Shown here piece after piece: positions 50,201-57,481 of a stretch of 64,000 bases of DNA. The stretch covers positions 124,001 to 188,000 of the forward strand of contig JARGFU010000010.1 in assembly GCA_029210625.1 (NCBI GenBank), in the 5' to 3' direction. Position 1 is the stretch's first letter; each line of letters begins with the position of its first letter. The DNA comes from Deltaproteobacteria bacterium (GTDB taxonomy: Bacteria > Myxococcota > Myxococcia > SLRQ01). The position numbers and the translations under genes were made by a program. The notes beneath the pieces are model-generated. The model was not told the origin of the DNA and did no database searches. It saw only the letters and a list, made by a program, of their open reading frames with translations.

Positions 50201-50687
50201 GTTCGACACGGTGGTCTGGTCGCAGGTCAACGACGGCTTCCGGATCTACTGCAAGAACATCGGAACCGGTCAGACGGCCGTCCTGGACACGGGCTTCTAC
50301 GCGGACCTGGGGCCGGCCGTGACCGGCTCGCCCAACGTCGATCTGGTCTGGCGCGACGACATCAACGTCGCCAACGCCGACCTGCGCTATTGCCACCTCA
50401 CCTGCGCGACCACCCCCACCTGCAACCAGATCGTCCTCGAGCCCGTCGGCTCGGCGCCGGCCAGCTTCTCCATCGCCGACGGCCTGATCGCCTGGCGCCG
50501 GGAGAGCCCCCAGGGCAGCGCCAACGTGAAGGTCTTCGACCAGAGCGTGGGTGCCCCCTTCACCCTGAGCCCCTTCGTGGCGCGCACCAGCACTCAGTCC
50601 GAGCCCGAGACCCAGGGCGGCCGGGTGGTCTTCGAGGACGATCGCAGCGGCAACCGCGACATCTACCTCTGGACCGCCTACCGCTGA
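44265..50687 (+). CDS. Giant Ig-repeat lipoprotein B with C-terminal beta-propeller
   Basis: 2140 aa. Start at ATG 44265: AGGGAGG lies 4-10 nt upstream and the N-terminus is a lipoprotein signal (LLAAGC) followed by DNPFDP. In order: carboxypeptidase-regulatory-like domains (about 45-400, including VLLEGxxxHxG and PAGTYVLAVSRPG), Ig-like repeats with IVLDTTPP-type linkers (about 405-1420, linkers near 45757, 46065, 46340, 46645, 46920, 47220, 47520 and 47830), two related units to about 48500, then a WD40/TolB-like propeller (about 1500-2140) with repeated VVWSD/VIWGDAR phrases. Paralogue of lipoprotein A with the same order but a different type of propeller. TAGAAT at 44213-44218 is a candidate -10. 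Convergent with the ferritin-like gene (10-bp overlap). Confidence 0.88.
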   Translation: MRVRIIAGMVILFSSSLLAAGCDPGLQADNPFDPATPANNQAPAKVEGTVFARSAEGADPRPLQSAHLSLLRTDRTEPLTYDTAAAGTFAFEDLQPGTYLLDVSHASHLSQAREFELGPGETRSLPILLDPIPTVVGAEAGALTGVVLLEGEQSKPAGVQDHSGILVEVVGESLRTTTAKDGRFDLILAPGDYTLRISARNHADHLTADPLSVSADTVTELSTAASPLVLLALPGAILGSVVLENVDPAEPTYPVDLPGAGVNVALLGANDGPTAADGTYRVTAPAGTYVLAVSRPGWVTDETRVVTIEGGVDLSLPPIRLRASRGSVAGRVILEGRADHAGALASLSGTTFAATSTPTGEFEIREVPVGTYELMVQRDGYRTRTLGSVTISEGLATPVGDIDLFQQVGAFAINAGAEFTNDPVVTLSLGNQNAVAMRISHDSSFTDPALGDTAFGPFAQTPSFTLVGSDGTKTVYVQYQDAAGSSGPVFSSSIVLDTTPPQSVGLVIDQGSPYTNDAGAIVSLQLPAVDDAAPGADRSSGVDAMRISNDPAFAGASFVPYELSRVWTLATPGSDGSKTVYVEYRDRAGNVSAPASDGIVLDRQAPTLVAGTFQIAGGAAYTRRASVVLTLSSPDATRMAFSQDAGFPVKVYEPYADARIYDLLPGDGPKSVHLLLMDEAGNEAGPFQANITLDTTEPGAVTLTLTGTIAGGLPSSSLTGSRTVDLTIGASDASGLDRMWIANDAGLVGATQEPFATSKPGWTLPAGAADGPIAVYLIVSDLAGNTGRTTATIVLDTTPPELPSLTITQGAYTTSPTVDLRLGAVGATQMFISGQVAAAANTNTWIPYQTGQQVPLVASPEGARSVTVRYRDAAGNEAAAVSAATVLDTQAPTSPGITLQGIVADGATSASLTGRLGITAYPTATGATEVMLSNDASFSGGVWLAYSPGLAVPWNLLPGDGAGKVVWARFRDAAGNLTSTQSLPIELDTTPPGSAAIVAGSGEAYTGSTSITVRPSATGAWQMRLSTDGVFDGTLNGGSAAAWESWAPYGNSATVSLPPPDGTKTVYAVFRDQAGNESPAATDAIELDTTLPTSPELRIDENALGFVSTVAVTVRARVDPGNNERAEMQMRLSTDGVLDSEPWVAYAETAVVLLPGGDCATAAPGCKEVCAEYRDPAGNTTSQACDTTTLDGTPPTTPSLVTPTETVNTSSSSYVLAIAAPVDDDFFDHYEVVVAAPDGATQSYSFPDPGLSQTNFPVNITQGGSAYDAAARNTLRITGVDRAGNRSSDAVAVVIEDSGVPVAPTLVGLTDAVVNADTLLVTLDRADSASRDATFSHFETAVSTIAGCPPTGPDWAATSSTRSFTFQLRQGNGVDCSAAVPCSQQLCVKAVDAAGNEGPPTFVSLQEDSIPPTTPSASPRRSTVNAPSVDVRLDTLSSDDTAITYEVLGGQYSTYTTSPTQAYFSFDLAQDQVSDFCIRARDEADNLSVPDCVEITEKSTARVTSTDYHEVPAAMQGDWVLYERHQVTAPDDPSWIYLKNIATDEEIYIGWGSRARMAVTATDFWFVWDNDTQSVDGDVYVQARSFSDPSVTTTSTRNVTQWHTGDASYADTDGRWLTFYSYVGVHNVYRFALANLSTLDAGTSASYITEVSGSEVVQRGPTRVSSSSLTMRVFYIAYTAPNYQIYRYFNSAFTGTTREIITNNRSGGWDSNSRFIVWTELVGGENQLFWLPISAAPNTRTATGAAVTGIGGIWSPPATTGYGYTFDAMVVVTRTPGNGSSSELYLYKIGATDPGPTRLTDSPAPKSVPALSNGGRILFPAFSAMAADLYVMDLSETRWITADPGDQYFPKIDGDLVIWGDARLGAADLGVHDLSTKTETLITSFEGAPQSLGGAFVGYSDVGIPTNIRLLDISNPASPVQTLVSTSGVGPTAVALGGSRVAWTQFNANTYAIYRSDLPPPISTVPETSFGARLWPDVQFDTVVWSQVNDGFRIYCKNIGTGQTAVLDTGFYADLGPAVTGSPNVDLVWRDDINVANADLRYCHLTCATTPTCNQIVLEPVGSAPASFSIADGLIAWRRESPQGSANVKVFDQSVGAPFTLSPFVARTSTQSEPETQGGRVVFEDDRSGNRDIYLWTAYR
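45490..48500 (+). repeat. Coding tandem repeats: Ig-like units of lipoprotein B
   Basis: About ten units of roughly 280-300 bp, each ending in a phrase encoding (I/V)xLDTTPP. The first part of each unit contains a MRISxD or similar conserved segment and the end contains a VxFRDAAGN segment. The same pattern occurs in lipoprotein A. Confidence 0.7.
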
Positions 50688-51304
50688 GCTTCCGGCGAGA
50701 GCTCGGCGATGCGCCGGCGCAGGTGCTCGAGGTGGGTCGCGCAGGCGGCCTGGAAGGCCTCGAGCGTGCGGACGAAGTCCGAGTCGGTGGCCTTCACCAC
50801 CGCCTCGAAGACGTCGTTGATCTCGGAGGCCTCGAGCTCCAGCACCAGGCTGAAGACCTCGTCGAGGGTCTCGGCCTCCCTCACCTGGATCTCGGCCGCC
50901 TCGAGCTCCTCCTCCAGCTTCGGGATCGAGGCGCGCCAGGGCGTGAAGGAGGCCTCCTGCCAGCCCGAGCGCTCGGCGGCCGCGCGGCAGAGGCGCAGCA
51001 GCTCGGCGTGGCCCTCCTCCTCCCGGGCCAGGCCGGCGAAGAAGGCGGCGACCTCGGGTCGATCCGAGAAGCGCCCCGAGAGGTCCTCGTAGATCGTCCC
51101 GGCGCGCTCCTCGAGGGCGATGGCCCGCTCGAGCAGCTCGGGCACCGCCACCGGCCGGGCGTGGGCCGGGACGGCGCAGACCAGCTCGAGGAAGGTCGTG
51201 CCGCGGCTGGCGGTCAGGGCCCGGAGGAGGACCACCCAGCCGAAGCAGCGGATGGTGACCACCGGGTGCGCGAGGATGTCACGGGTGCGAATGACGCCGA
51301 GCAT
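50678..51304 (-). CDS. Ferritin-like di-iron domain protein
   Basis: 208 aa from ATG 51304, preceded by a GGGGG Shine-Dalgarno. Four-helix bundle sequence with the rubrerythrin-like EERAGTIYEDL in helix 1 and AREEEGHAELL in helix 2, followed by Glu-rich helices (KLEEELEAAEIQV) and EASEINDVF. Both E-x2-H-type sets are partly present, so a di-iron site is likely but not proven. Such proteins detoxify peroxide or store iron. The gene is divergent from the ABC exporter (50 bp) and overlaps lipoprotein B tail-to-tail. Confidence 0.72.
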   Translation of the reverse strand: MLGVIRTRDILAHPVVTIRCFGWVVLLRALTASRGTTFLELVCAVPAHARPVAVPELLERAIALEERAGTIYEDLSGRFSDRPEVAAFFAGLAREEEGHAELLRLCRAAAERSGWQEASFTPWRASIPKLEEELEAAEIQVREAETLDEVFSLVLELEASEINDVFEAVVKATDSDFVRTLEAFQAACATHLEHLRRRIAELSPEAQR

Positions 51305-51354
51305 CGAGTGTCCCCCTTCAAGCGATCCGTAGGCACCAGCGGGCACTTCGGCCT

Positions 51355-52092
51355 ATGCTCGAAGCCATCTTGCAGAGCGCGATCGAGCTGAAGGGCCTCG
51401 TCAAACGCTTCGGGGAGCGAGAGGCCCTCTCCGGGCTGACCCTCGCCGTCCCGGCCGGCACCACCTTCGGCCTGGTGGGCCCGAACGGGGCGGGGAAGAC
51501 CACCCTCTTCCGGATCCTGGCGGGCCTCTCCCGGCCCAGCGGCGGGGAGGTCGCGGTCCTGGGGACCACCCCCGACCGGGCCCGGTCGGGGGGGCAGATC
51601 GGCTACATGACCCAGGCCGAGGCGCTCTACCAGGAGCTGGGCGTCGAGGAGAACGTGCGCTTCTTCGGCTCCCTCTTCGGGCTCTCCGGGGCCGCCCTCG
51701 ACAAGGCCACCGCGGGGGCGCTGGAGCTGGTCCACCTCGAGGATCGGGCGGACGATCGCATCCAGGATCTCTCGGGGGGTATGCGCCGGCGGGCCTCCCT
51801 GGCCTGCGCGGTGGTGCACCGCCCGAGGCTGCTCTTGCTGGACGAGCCGACGGTCGGGGTCGATCCCGAGCTGCGGGCCGAGTTCTGGGACGAGTTCCTG
51901 GAGTGGGGCAAGGCGGGGACGACCCTCCTCATCTCCACCCACCACCTCGACGAGGCCAGCCGCTGCGCCCGCCTGGGCCTCTTGCGGGCGGGCGCGGTCA
52001 TCGCCGAGGGCGCGCCCTCCGAGCTGCTCGAGCAGGCGGAGGCCGAGACGGTCGAGGAGGCCTTCCTGACCTTCGCCCGGAGGCAGGCATGA
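51355..52092 (+). CDS. ABC transporter ATP-binding protein
   Basis: 245 aa. Walker A GPNGAGKTT, Q-loop MTQ, signature LSGGM, Walker B LLLLDEP and H-loop ISTHH are all present, giving an active ATPase of the drug/ABC-2 exporter type. ATG 51355 lies within a possible -10 box TATGCT (51354-51359); if that box is used, the true start would be TTG 51370, 10 nt after it, which fits the usual start of the family just before IELKGLVKRFG. Stop overlaps the permease ATG (ATGA). The substrate is unknown. Confidence 0.93.
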   Translation: MLEAILQSAIELKGLVKRFGEREALSGLTLAVPAGTTFGLVGPNGAGKTTLFRILAGLSRPSGGEVAVLGTTPDRARSGGQIGYMTQAEALYQELGVEENVRFFGSLFGLSGAALDKATAGALELVHLEDRADDRIQDLSGGMRRRASLACAVVHRPRLLLLDEPTVGVDPELRAEFWDEFLEWGKAGTTLLISTHHLDEASRCARLGLLRAGAVIAEGAPSELLEQAEAETVEEAFLTFARRQA

Positions 52093-53237
52093 ACGCCGGG
52101 CGCACGGGGGCGGTGGCGGTCCGGATCCTGCGGCAGATCATCCGCGACCGGCGCGCCGTCGCCCTCTTCCTGATCGGACCGCTGGTGGTGATGACCCTCC
52201 TGGCCGTGCTCCTGCGCAGCGAGCAGAGGCCGCCGCGGGTCGCCATCGACGCGCGGGGCTCGATGGCGCTCTTCGTCGGAGAGCTCGAGCGGATGCTCGA
52301 CGAGCCGGGTGAGGACGACGTCGCCCTCGAGCTGCGGATGGTCCCCGAGGGGATGAGCGCCCGGGAGGCGGTCGAGCGGGGCGAGCTGGACGCCGTGCTG
52401 GTCTTCCCCGAGACCTTCCTGGAGGAGCGGGCCGAGGGGCAGCGCTCGGGCACCGAGCTCATCGTCGAGGGCGCCGACCCGATGCGGACGGCCGAGATCT
52501 TCTCTCGCTTCCGCAAGGCGCTGCCCGACTCGATGGGGGGGCTGCCCCTCTTCCTGCCCGACGACTGCGACAGCCACTGCGCCGACACCATCGCCGACGG
52601 CCCCCCCGAGATGGAGCTGGTGAAGGTCTACGGGCAGGAGCTCGACGAGCAGATGGACTTCTTCACGCCCGTCCTGCCGCCCTTCTTCGCCTTCTTCTTC
52701 GTCTTCCTCATCTCGGGGATGACCTTCCTGCGGGAGCGCACCAGCGGCACCGCCGAGCGGATCCTCTCCAGCCCCCTGACCCGCTCCGAGCTGGTCGCGG
52801 GCTACGTGCTGGGCTTCCTCCCGGTGGCGATCGTGCAGGGGGGCGTGGTCATCGCCTTCGCCTACTGGGCGCTGGGCGGCCCCTGGGGCGGGATGGCCGT
52901 GGTGATCACGGTGCTGCTGCTCTCGGTGGTGGCCGAGTGCATCGGGGTGCTGGTCTCGGCCTTCGCCCGATCCGAGTTCCAGGTGATGCAGTTCATCCCG
53001 GTGATCATCCTGCCGCAGTTCCTCCTCTGTGGGTTGATCTGGCCGGTGGACCAGATGCCCGGCTGGCTTCAGGTCGTCGCCCACGCCTTCCCCCTGACCT
53101 ACGCGGTGACGGCGATCCGGAACGTGGCCATCCGGGGGATGAGCCTGGGGGAGATCTCTTTCGAGCTGACGGTGATCGTCGGCTTCTGCGTCGCCGGGAT
53201 CCTCCTGGCCGCCGCCAGCATCCGCCGGCGCGTCTAG
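52089..53237 (+). CDS. ABC-2 type transporter permease
   Basis: 382 aa. One N-terminal helix (about 25-45), an extracytoplasmic domain of about 150 residues (containing CDSHC), then five helices ending near residue 380, the ABC-2 family layout. FLRERTSGTAERILSSP is the conserved coupling segment after the second helix. It forms a half-exporter with the ATPase encoded just upstream, with which it overlaps by 4 bp. The cargo is unknown. The following 198-bp gap has one long inverted repeat and is otherwise empty. Confidence 0.92.
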   Translation: MNAGRTGAVAVRILRQIIRDRRAVALFLIGPLVVMTLLAVLLRSEQRPPRVAIDARGSMALFVGELERMLDEPGEDDVALELRMVPEGMSAREAVERGELDAVLVFPETFLEERAEGQRSGTELIVEGADPMRTAEIFSRFRKALPDSMGGLPLFLPDDCDSHCADTIADGPPEMELVKVYGQELDEQMDFFTPVLPPFFAFFFVFLISGMTFLRERTSGTAERILSSPLTRSELVAGYVLGFLPVAIVQGGVVIAFAYWALGGPWGGMAVVITVLLLSVVAECIGVLVSAFARSEFQVMQFIPVIILPQFLLCGLIWPVDQMPGWLQVVAHAFPLTYAVTAIRNVAIRGMSLGEISFELTVIVGFCVAGILLAAASIRRRV

Positions 53238-53313
53238 GCGGCGCACTTACCTCCGCCGCGGCCTTGCCGGTGAGTCACACCGCCGCTAGCCGCGCCTCCG
53301 GTTCGCTCGGGTC

Positions 53314-53359
53314 GGGGCCGGCTTCGACCCGTGCTGGTTCGCTCCACGAAGCCGGCCCC
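53314..53359. repeat. Inverted repeat between convergent genes
   Basis: Perfect 13-bp arms at 53314-53326 (GGGGCCGGCTTCG) and 53347-53359 with a 20-nt loop. It lies between the permease gene and a convergent hydrolase gene and could terminate both transcripts in either direction. There is no T-run on either side. Confidence 0.6.
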
Positions 53360-53435
53360 TCCACGCCCTCGGCCGGGCACTCCCCCTCGACCCGCAGGCC
53401 GCTCGCGAGCCATCGCGCGCCGACCGCGCTATCGG

Positions 53436-54176
53436 CTACAGCTCGGCGAGGAAGTCGGTCACCGCCGCGTGGTAGGCGTCGCGGTTCACGAAGTAGATCC
53501 CGTTGTGGCCGCCCTCGTCGAAGGCGCAGCGCCGGGGGAGGGCGCAGGCCGCGGCGTTGGCCTCCGCGTGGTGCAGGCCGACGAGGTCGTCGTCCCGGGC
53601 GTGGAGGAGGAGGGTGGGGCCGGTGAAGGCCGCCAGCTTGGCCGCGTGATCGAAGTCGCGCTCGAGGGCGGCGGCGAACTCCTCTTCGGTGGCGCCCAGC
53701 TCGGCCGGGGCCATCCGCAGCCGCAGCCGCTCCCCGAGGTCGTGGATCCCGCTCTCGAGGATCAGCCCGGCCAGGGGCAGGCGCCGGCAGAGCTCGATGG
53801 CGTAGAGCGAGCCGATGCTGCGGCCGAAGGCCACGCAGCGGCCGGGGTCGAGCCCGAGGGCCTCCACCAGCGCGGCGCCGTCACCCAGCATGGCCGTCAG
53901 CGCTGGTTGGCCGGTCGAGGCGCCGTAGCCCCGGTACTCCACCAGGAGCGAGGAGAAGCCCGCGGCGGCGAAGAGGGCCGGGAGGAGGGGCTCCCAGTCG
54001 GCGACGACCTCGCCGTTGCCGTGGAAGTGCAGCACCCACCGGTCGCCGGGGACCTCGCTGCGGACACAGCCGAGGGTCTCGCCGCCCGGGAGCTCGAAGG
54101 TCCAGCAGCGGCGGGGAGGATCGCGGCGGGGGAAGAAGTAGCGCTCGGAGACGATCCGGTGGTCGAGGAGGCTCAT
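53436..54176 (-). CDS. Alpha/beta hydrolase (BEM46/ABHD-like)
   Basis: 246 aa. Strand 3 oxyanion region HFHGNGEV, nucleophile elbow GRSIGS (Ser about residue 119), acid in ARDDDLV (about 194) and catalytic His in GGHNGIYF (about 224). These make a complete triad. LVEYRGYGASTG is typical of the ABHD/BEM46 group. Substrate unknown. It starts 4 bp after the stop of another alpha/beta hydrolase, so the two form an operon on the minus strand. Confidence 0.85.
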   Translation of the reverse strand: MSLLDHRIVSERYFFPRRDPPRRCWTFELPGGETLGCVRSEVPGDRWVLHFHGNGEVVADWEPLLPALFAAAGFSSLLVEYRGYGASTGQPALTAMLGDGAALVEALGLDPGRCVAFGRSIGSLYAIELCRRLPLAGLILESGIHDLGERLRLRMAPAELGATEEEFAAALERDFDHAAKLAAFTGPTLLLHARDDDLVGLHHAEANAAACALPRRCAFDEGGHNGIYFVNRDAYHAAVTDFLAEL

Positions 54177-54180
54177 CGGA

Positions 54181-54996
54181 TCAGGCCCGGGCGAAGTGCT
54201 CGAGGCTCGCCTGGTTGAAGCGCTCGGCGCCCTCGCGGCTGACGCCGTGGCCGGCCTCGTCGATCCGCGCGAGGCGGGCCTCGGGGATGAGGCGGGCGAG
54301 GCGGTCGCTCTCTCGCGGCGGGACCAGGATGTCCTGACCGGGCCGGATCACGAGGGTGGGCAGGCCGCGGAGCTCGTGGAGGCGCGGTGCGGTGTGGTGT
54401 CCGGAGACGGCGTGGAGCTGCCGCAGCCGGACGCCAAAGGGGGCCAGGCTCTTGAAGTCCCGCCGGATGGCCTCCCGGGCCGCCTCGGGGTTGGCCCGGC
54501 GGTAGCCGTCCGAGAAGAGGAGGTGGGTCATGGCGTCGAGGCGCTCGGTCTGGCTCTTCGCCCGGCTAACCTTCAGGAACCACCTCGCCCCGCTGGCCGT
54601 CGGCAGCACCGGGAGCCGCCCCCCGGCGTGGGTGGCGGCCAGGGTCAGGGAGAGCACCCGCTCCCGGGCGTCGAGGGCCAGGTGCTGGGCGATCATCCCG
54701 CCCATGGAGATCCCCACCACGTGGGCCCGCTCCCAGCCCAGATCGTCCATCACCGAGAGGGCGTCCCGGCGCAGGTGGTCCATCGTGAGGCGCCGCACCG
54801 AGATGGGGCCGCTGTCGCCCACCCCGGCGTGATCGAAGACGGCCACCCGGTGGTGGGGGGCGAAGGCCTCCACCTGCCGGTGCCAGGCGATCCCGGACAT
54901 CGTGAGGCCCATGATCAGCAGCACGGGGCTGCCGCTCTCTCCGGCGGTCTCGTACCAGATGCGGTGGGGGCCGCGCTCGGCGTGGGCGGTGGGCAT
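54181..54996 (-). CDS. Alpha/beta hydrolase fold protein
   Basis: 271 aa from ATG 54996, with GGGGGG as a Shine-Dalgarno; a longer frame upstream is antisense to the next gene. Family features: LIMGLTMSG oxyanion region, DHAGVGDSG, nucleophile elbow GISMGGM (Ser about residue 99) and a final DEAGHGVSRE with the catalytic His, as in lipases and esterases. The C-terminal RPGQDILVPP carries the acid. Substrate unknown. It leads a two-gene minus-strand operon with the hydrolase at 53436. Confidence 0.85.
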   Translation of the reverse strand: MPTAHAERGPHRIWYETAGESGSPVLLIMGLTMSGIAWHRQVEAFAPHHRVAVFDHAGVGDSGPISVRRLTMDHLRRDALSVMDDLGWERAHVVGISMGGMIAQHLALDARERVLSLTLAATHAGGRLPVLPTASGARWFLKVSRAKSQTERLDAMTHLLFSDGYRRANPEAAREAIRRDFKSLAPFGVRLRQLHAVSGHHTAPRLHELRGLPTLVIRPGQDILVPPRESDRLARLIPEARLARIDEAGHGVSREGAERFNQASLEHFARA

Positions 54997-55057
54997 GCCC
55001 CCCTCTCTATCAAAGCAGCCTTCGGTCGGGGGCCCTCTTCGTGCTAGTTGCCTGAGG

Positions 55058-55903
55058 GTGAGCGAAGGCAGACCCATCGAGCTCCCCCTCCCCGGCCTCA
55101 CCCTGCGGGGCCTCGCCTGGGGCCCGAGGGAGGCCCCCCCGGTGCTGGCTCTCCACGGCTGGCTCGACAACGCGGCGAGCTTCTCGACCCTCGCCCCTCG
55201 GCTCGAGGGCCGGCAGGTCGTGGCCCTGGACCTGCCGGGGCACGGCCGCTCCGATCACCGGGCGGCCAGCGCGAGCTACAACTTCATCGACTGGGTGCCC
55301 GACGTCCTGTTGGCGGTGGATACCCTGGGCTGGGGGCGCTTCTCCCTCCTCGGGCACTCGATGGGCGCGGGGATCGCCTGCCTCCTGGCCGGCGCCCTCC
55401 CGGAGCGGGTCGAGCGGCTGGTGCTGATCGAGGGCTTCGGGCCGCTGACCGAGGCGGCCGAGGCCGCGCCCGCCCGCCTGGCCCGGCACCTGGTGCAGCG
55501 CGGCTTCGGCGGGGAGCCGCGGGTGATGGCGGGCCGGGAGGAGGCGGTGGAGCGGATGCTCCGGGCCAGCCACGGGCTGGAGCGGTCCTCCGCCGAGCTG
55601 CTGGCGGCCCGGGGGACCCGCGAGGTCGAGGGCGGTGTGGTCTGGGCCTGGGATCCGCGGCTGCGGCAGTCCTCGGCCATTCGCCTGACCGAGGAGCAGG
55701 TGATCGCCTTCCTCTCGCGCATCGAGGCGCCGGTGCTGGTGGTGCGGGGGGTCCCGGGCTGGCCGGCGGACGAGGCGCTCCTCGACGGGCGCAAGGCCGC
55801 GGTGAAGGACCTCACGGTGCGGGAGCTCGCCGGCGGCCACCACCTGCACCTCGATCACCCCGAGCCCGTGGCCGAGGTGGTGCGGGCCCACCTGGAGCGC
55901 TAG
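55058..55903 (+). CDS. Alpha/beta hydrolase, SERHL-like
   Basis: 281 aa from GTG 55058; an earlier in-frame ATG (54902) would run antisense into the neighbouring gene. Nucleophile elbow GHSMGAG, oxyanion region LHGWLDNAASF, DLPGHGRSDH and a final GGHHLHLDHPE with the catalytic His, matching serine hydrolase-like (SERHL) proteins. Substrate unknown. It diverges from the hydrolase at 54996 by 61 bp; three alpha/beta hydrolases thus sit together. Its stop is shared in CTAG with the convergent Hsp70 gene. Confidence 0.85.
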   Translation: MSEGRPIELPLPGLTLRGLAWGPREAPPVLALHGWLDNAASFSTLAPRLEGRQVVALDLPGHGRSDHRAASASYNFIDWVPDVLLAVDTLGWGRFSLLGHSMGAGIACLLAGALPERVERLVLIEGFGPLTEAAEAAPARLARHLVQRGFGGEPRVMAGREEAVERMLRASHGLERSSAELLAARGTREVEGGVVWAWDPRLRQSSAIRLTEEQVIAFLSRIEAPVLVVRGVPGWPADEALLDGRKAAVKDLTVRELAGGHHLHLDHPEPVAEVVRAHLER

Positions 55904-57423
55904 CGGTTCCGGGGCGGCGGCTTCAGCTCGAGTCGCGCTGACCCCCCCTCGGAGGCGAGGATCGAGAGGGTCAGATCGAAGTCGTGGCCCATCCGCATCT
56001 CGAGCAGCAGGTCGCCCTCGTTCTCCTCGAGCCACTCCGGCGGGACGCGGACCGTGCCCAGCAGGTCGCGGTCCACCGAGGTGGCGTCCACTGCCTCGTA
56101 GATCGCGATCATCAGGGGCTGCCCCGCGGGCGGCCGGGTGACCGCGGTTCGCTCGGTGCAGGGGATGGTCGAGTTCTGGGAGAGCACCTCCACCGAGCCG
56201 ATCCCGGCGGCCATGATGCCGATGGGGATGGGGATGACGTCGATGAGGGCCGCGCCGTTGGGCAGGCCCAGGGTGCGCCCCAGGATGGCGGCGCCGACCG
56301 CCACCCCCAGCTCGGGGTGGACGTTCTTGCCGGGATCGGTGTCGAAGCGGTCCGTGAGGCGGTCGCGGATCCGGGGCATCCGGGTCTGGCCGCCGACGAA
56401 GACGACCTCGCCCACCTGCGAGGGCTCGCGGTTCCCGCGCTTCAGCACGTCCTCGACGATGCCCAGGCAGCGCTCGATGAGGCCCTCGGTGAGGTCCTCG
56501 AGCTCGTCGCGGGTGATCACGGTCTCGAGATCGAGGAAGCCCCCGGAGGGGTTCTGGGCGACGAAGGGCACCCGGATCTTCGCGGTGTCCTCCTTCGAGA
56601 GGAGGATCTTTGCGGTCTCCGCCGCCGAGCGCAGGCGCTGGAGCACGACCTTGTTCTCCCGCAGGTCGATCCCGTGCCGGTCCTGGAAGCTGTTCACGAG
56701 GTGATCGACGATCGTCGAGTCGAAGTCGTGGCCGCCCAGGAAGGCGTCGCCGCCGGTGGCGAGCACCCGCACCTCGCGGCGGTCGACCTGGAGGAGGGTG
56801 GCGTCGAAGGTGCCGCCGCCCAGGTCGAAGACCAGGACCTCGTCCGAGGCCTCGCGGTGCTTGGCGTAGTAGAGGGCCGCGGCGGTGGGCTCGTTCACCA
56901 CCGCCCGCACGTCCAGGCCCGACATCTCGGCGGCGGTCCGGACGGCCTTGCGCTGCCCGTAGGAGAAGTGAGCGGGGACGGTGAGCACGACCTTTTCGAA
57001 CTCGAGGCCCGCGGCGCCGTTCGCCAGCTCGACGATGCGGTGGATGATCTCGAAGGCGGCGTCGATGAAGGAGATGGGCGCGCCGAAGATGTCGACCGCC
57101 GCGTTGCCCACGTCGTCCTCGATGATCGGGTAGACGTAGCGGTCCTTGTTCTTGGTCACGAACTCGGAGTTGTAGCGCCGCCCGAGGAAGCGCTTGGCCC
57201 CGATGATCGTGTGGGTGGGGTCGTCGGCGATCTGCTTGCGGGCCATCTCGCCCACGAGGATACGGTCGCCGCCCCCGTACCAGACGATGGAGGGGAGGGT
57301 GTAGCGCTTCGCCGCCACGGGGACGAGGTGGATCTTGGAGGCCTCGTCACACCAGGCTGCTGCAGTGTTCGTCGTGCCGAAGTCGATGCCCAGGACGGGA
57401 GGATCAGACGCCATTCCCGACAT
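55900..57423 (-). CDS. Hsp70-family protein without the C-terminal lid
   Basis: 507 aa against about 640 for DnaK. Nucleotide-binding domain about 10-390: GIDFGTTNT, the EPTAAALYY segment, VFDLGGGTFD and VFVGGQTRMP are all present. A beta-rich substrate domain follows (about 395-507), but the helical lid and the EEVD-like tail are missing. Lidless Hsp70-like proteins are known and may work as sensors or protein-holding ATPases. The start could be ATG 57414 instead of 57423. No DnaJ or GrpE gene is next to it. It is convergent with the SERHL gene (CTAG overlap) and 58 bp from the POT transporter gene. Confidence 0.9.
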   Translation of the reverse strand: MSGMASDPPVLGIDFGTTNTAAAWCDEASKIHLVPVAAKRYTLPSIVWYGGGDRILVGEMARKQIADDPTHTIIGAKRFLGRRYNSEFVTKNKDRYVYPIIEDDVGNAAVDIFGAPISFIDAAFEIIHRIVELANGAAGLEFEKVVLTVPAHFSYGQRKAVRTAAEMSGLDVRAVVNEPTAAALYYAKHREASDEVLVFDLGGGTFDATLLQVDRREVRVLATGGDAFLGGHDFDSTIVDHLVNSFQDRHGIDLRENKVVLQRLRSAAETAKILLSKEDTAKIRVPFVAQNPSGGFLDLETVITRDELEDLTEGLIERCLGIVEDVLKRGNREPSQVGEVVFVGGQTRMPRIRDRLTDRFDTDPGKNVHPELGVAVGAAILGRTLGLPNGAALIDVIPIPIGIMAAGIGSVEVLSQNSTIPCTERTAVTRPPAGQPLMIAIYEAVDATSVDRDLLGTVRVPPEWLEENEGDLLLEMRMGHDFDLTLSILASEGGSARLELKPPPRNR

Positions 57424-57481
57424 TCTGCCGCGAATGACCCTCTCCTGGAAAGCGGCCTTCGGGTCTGGCCCGGCTCAGGCC

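Noticed and set aside
44940-50396. Long minus-strand frame opposite giant lipoprotein B
   Set aside because: Same reason: a mirror of the coding strand's GC3 bias, without start signal or motif.
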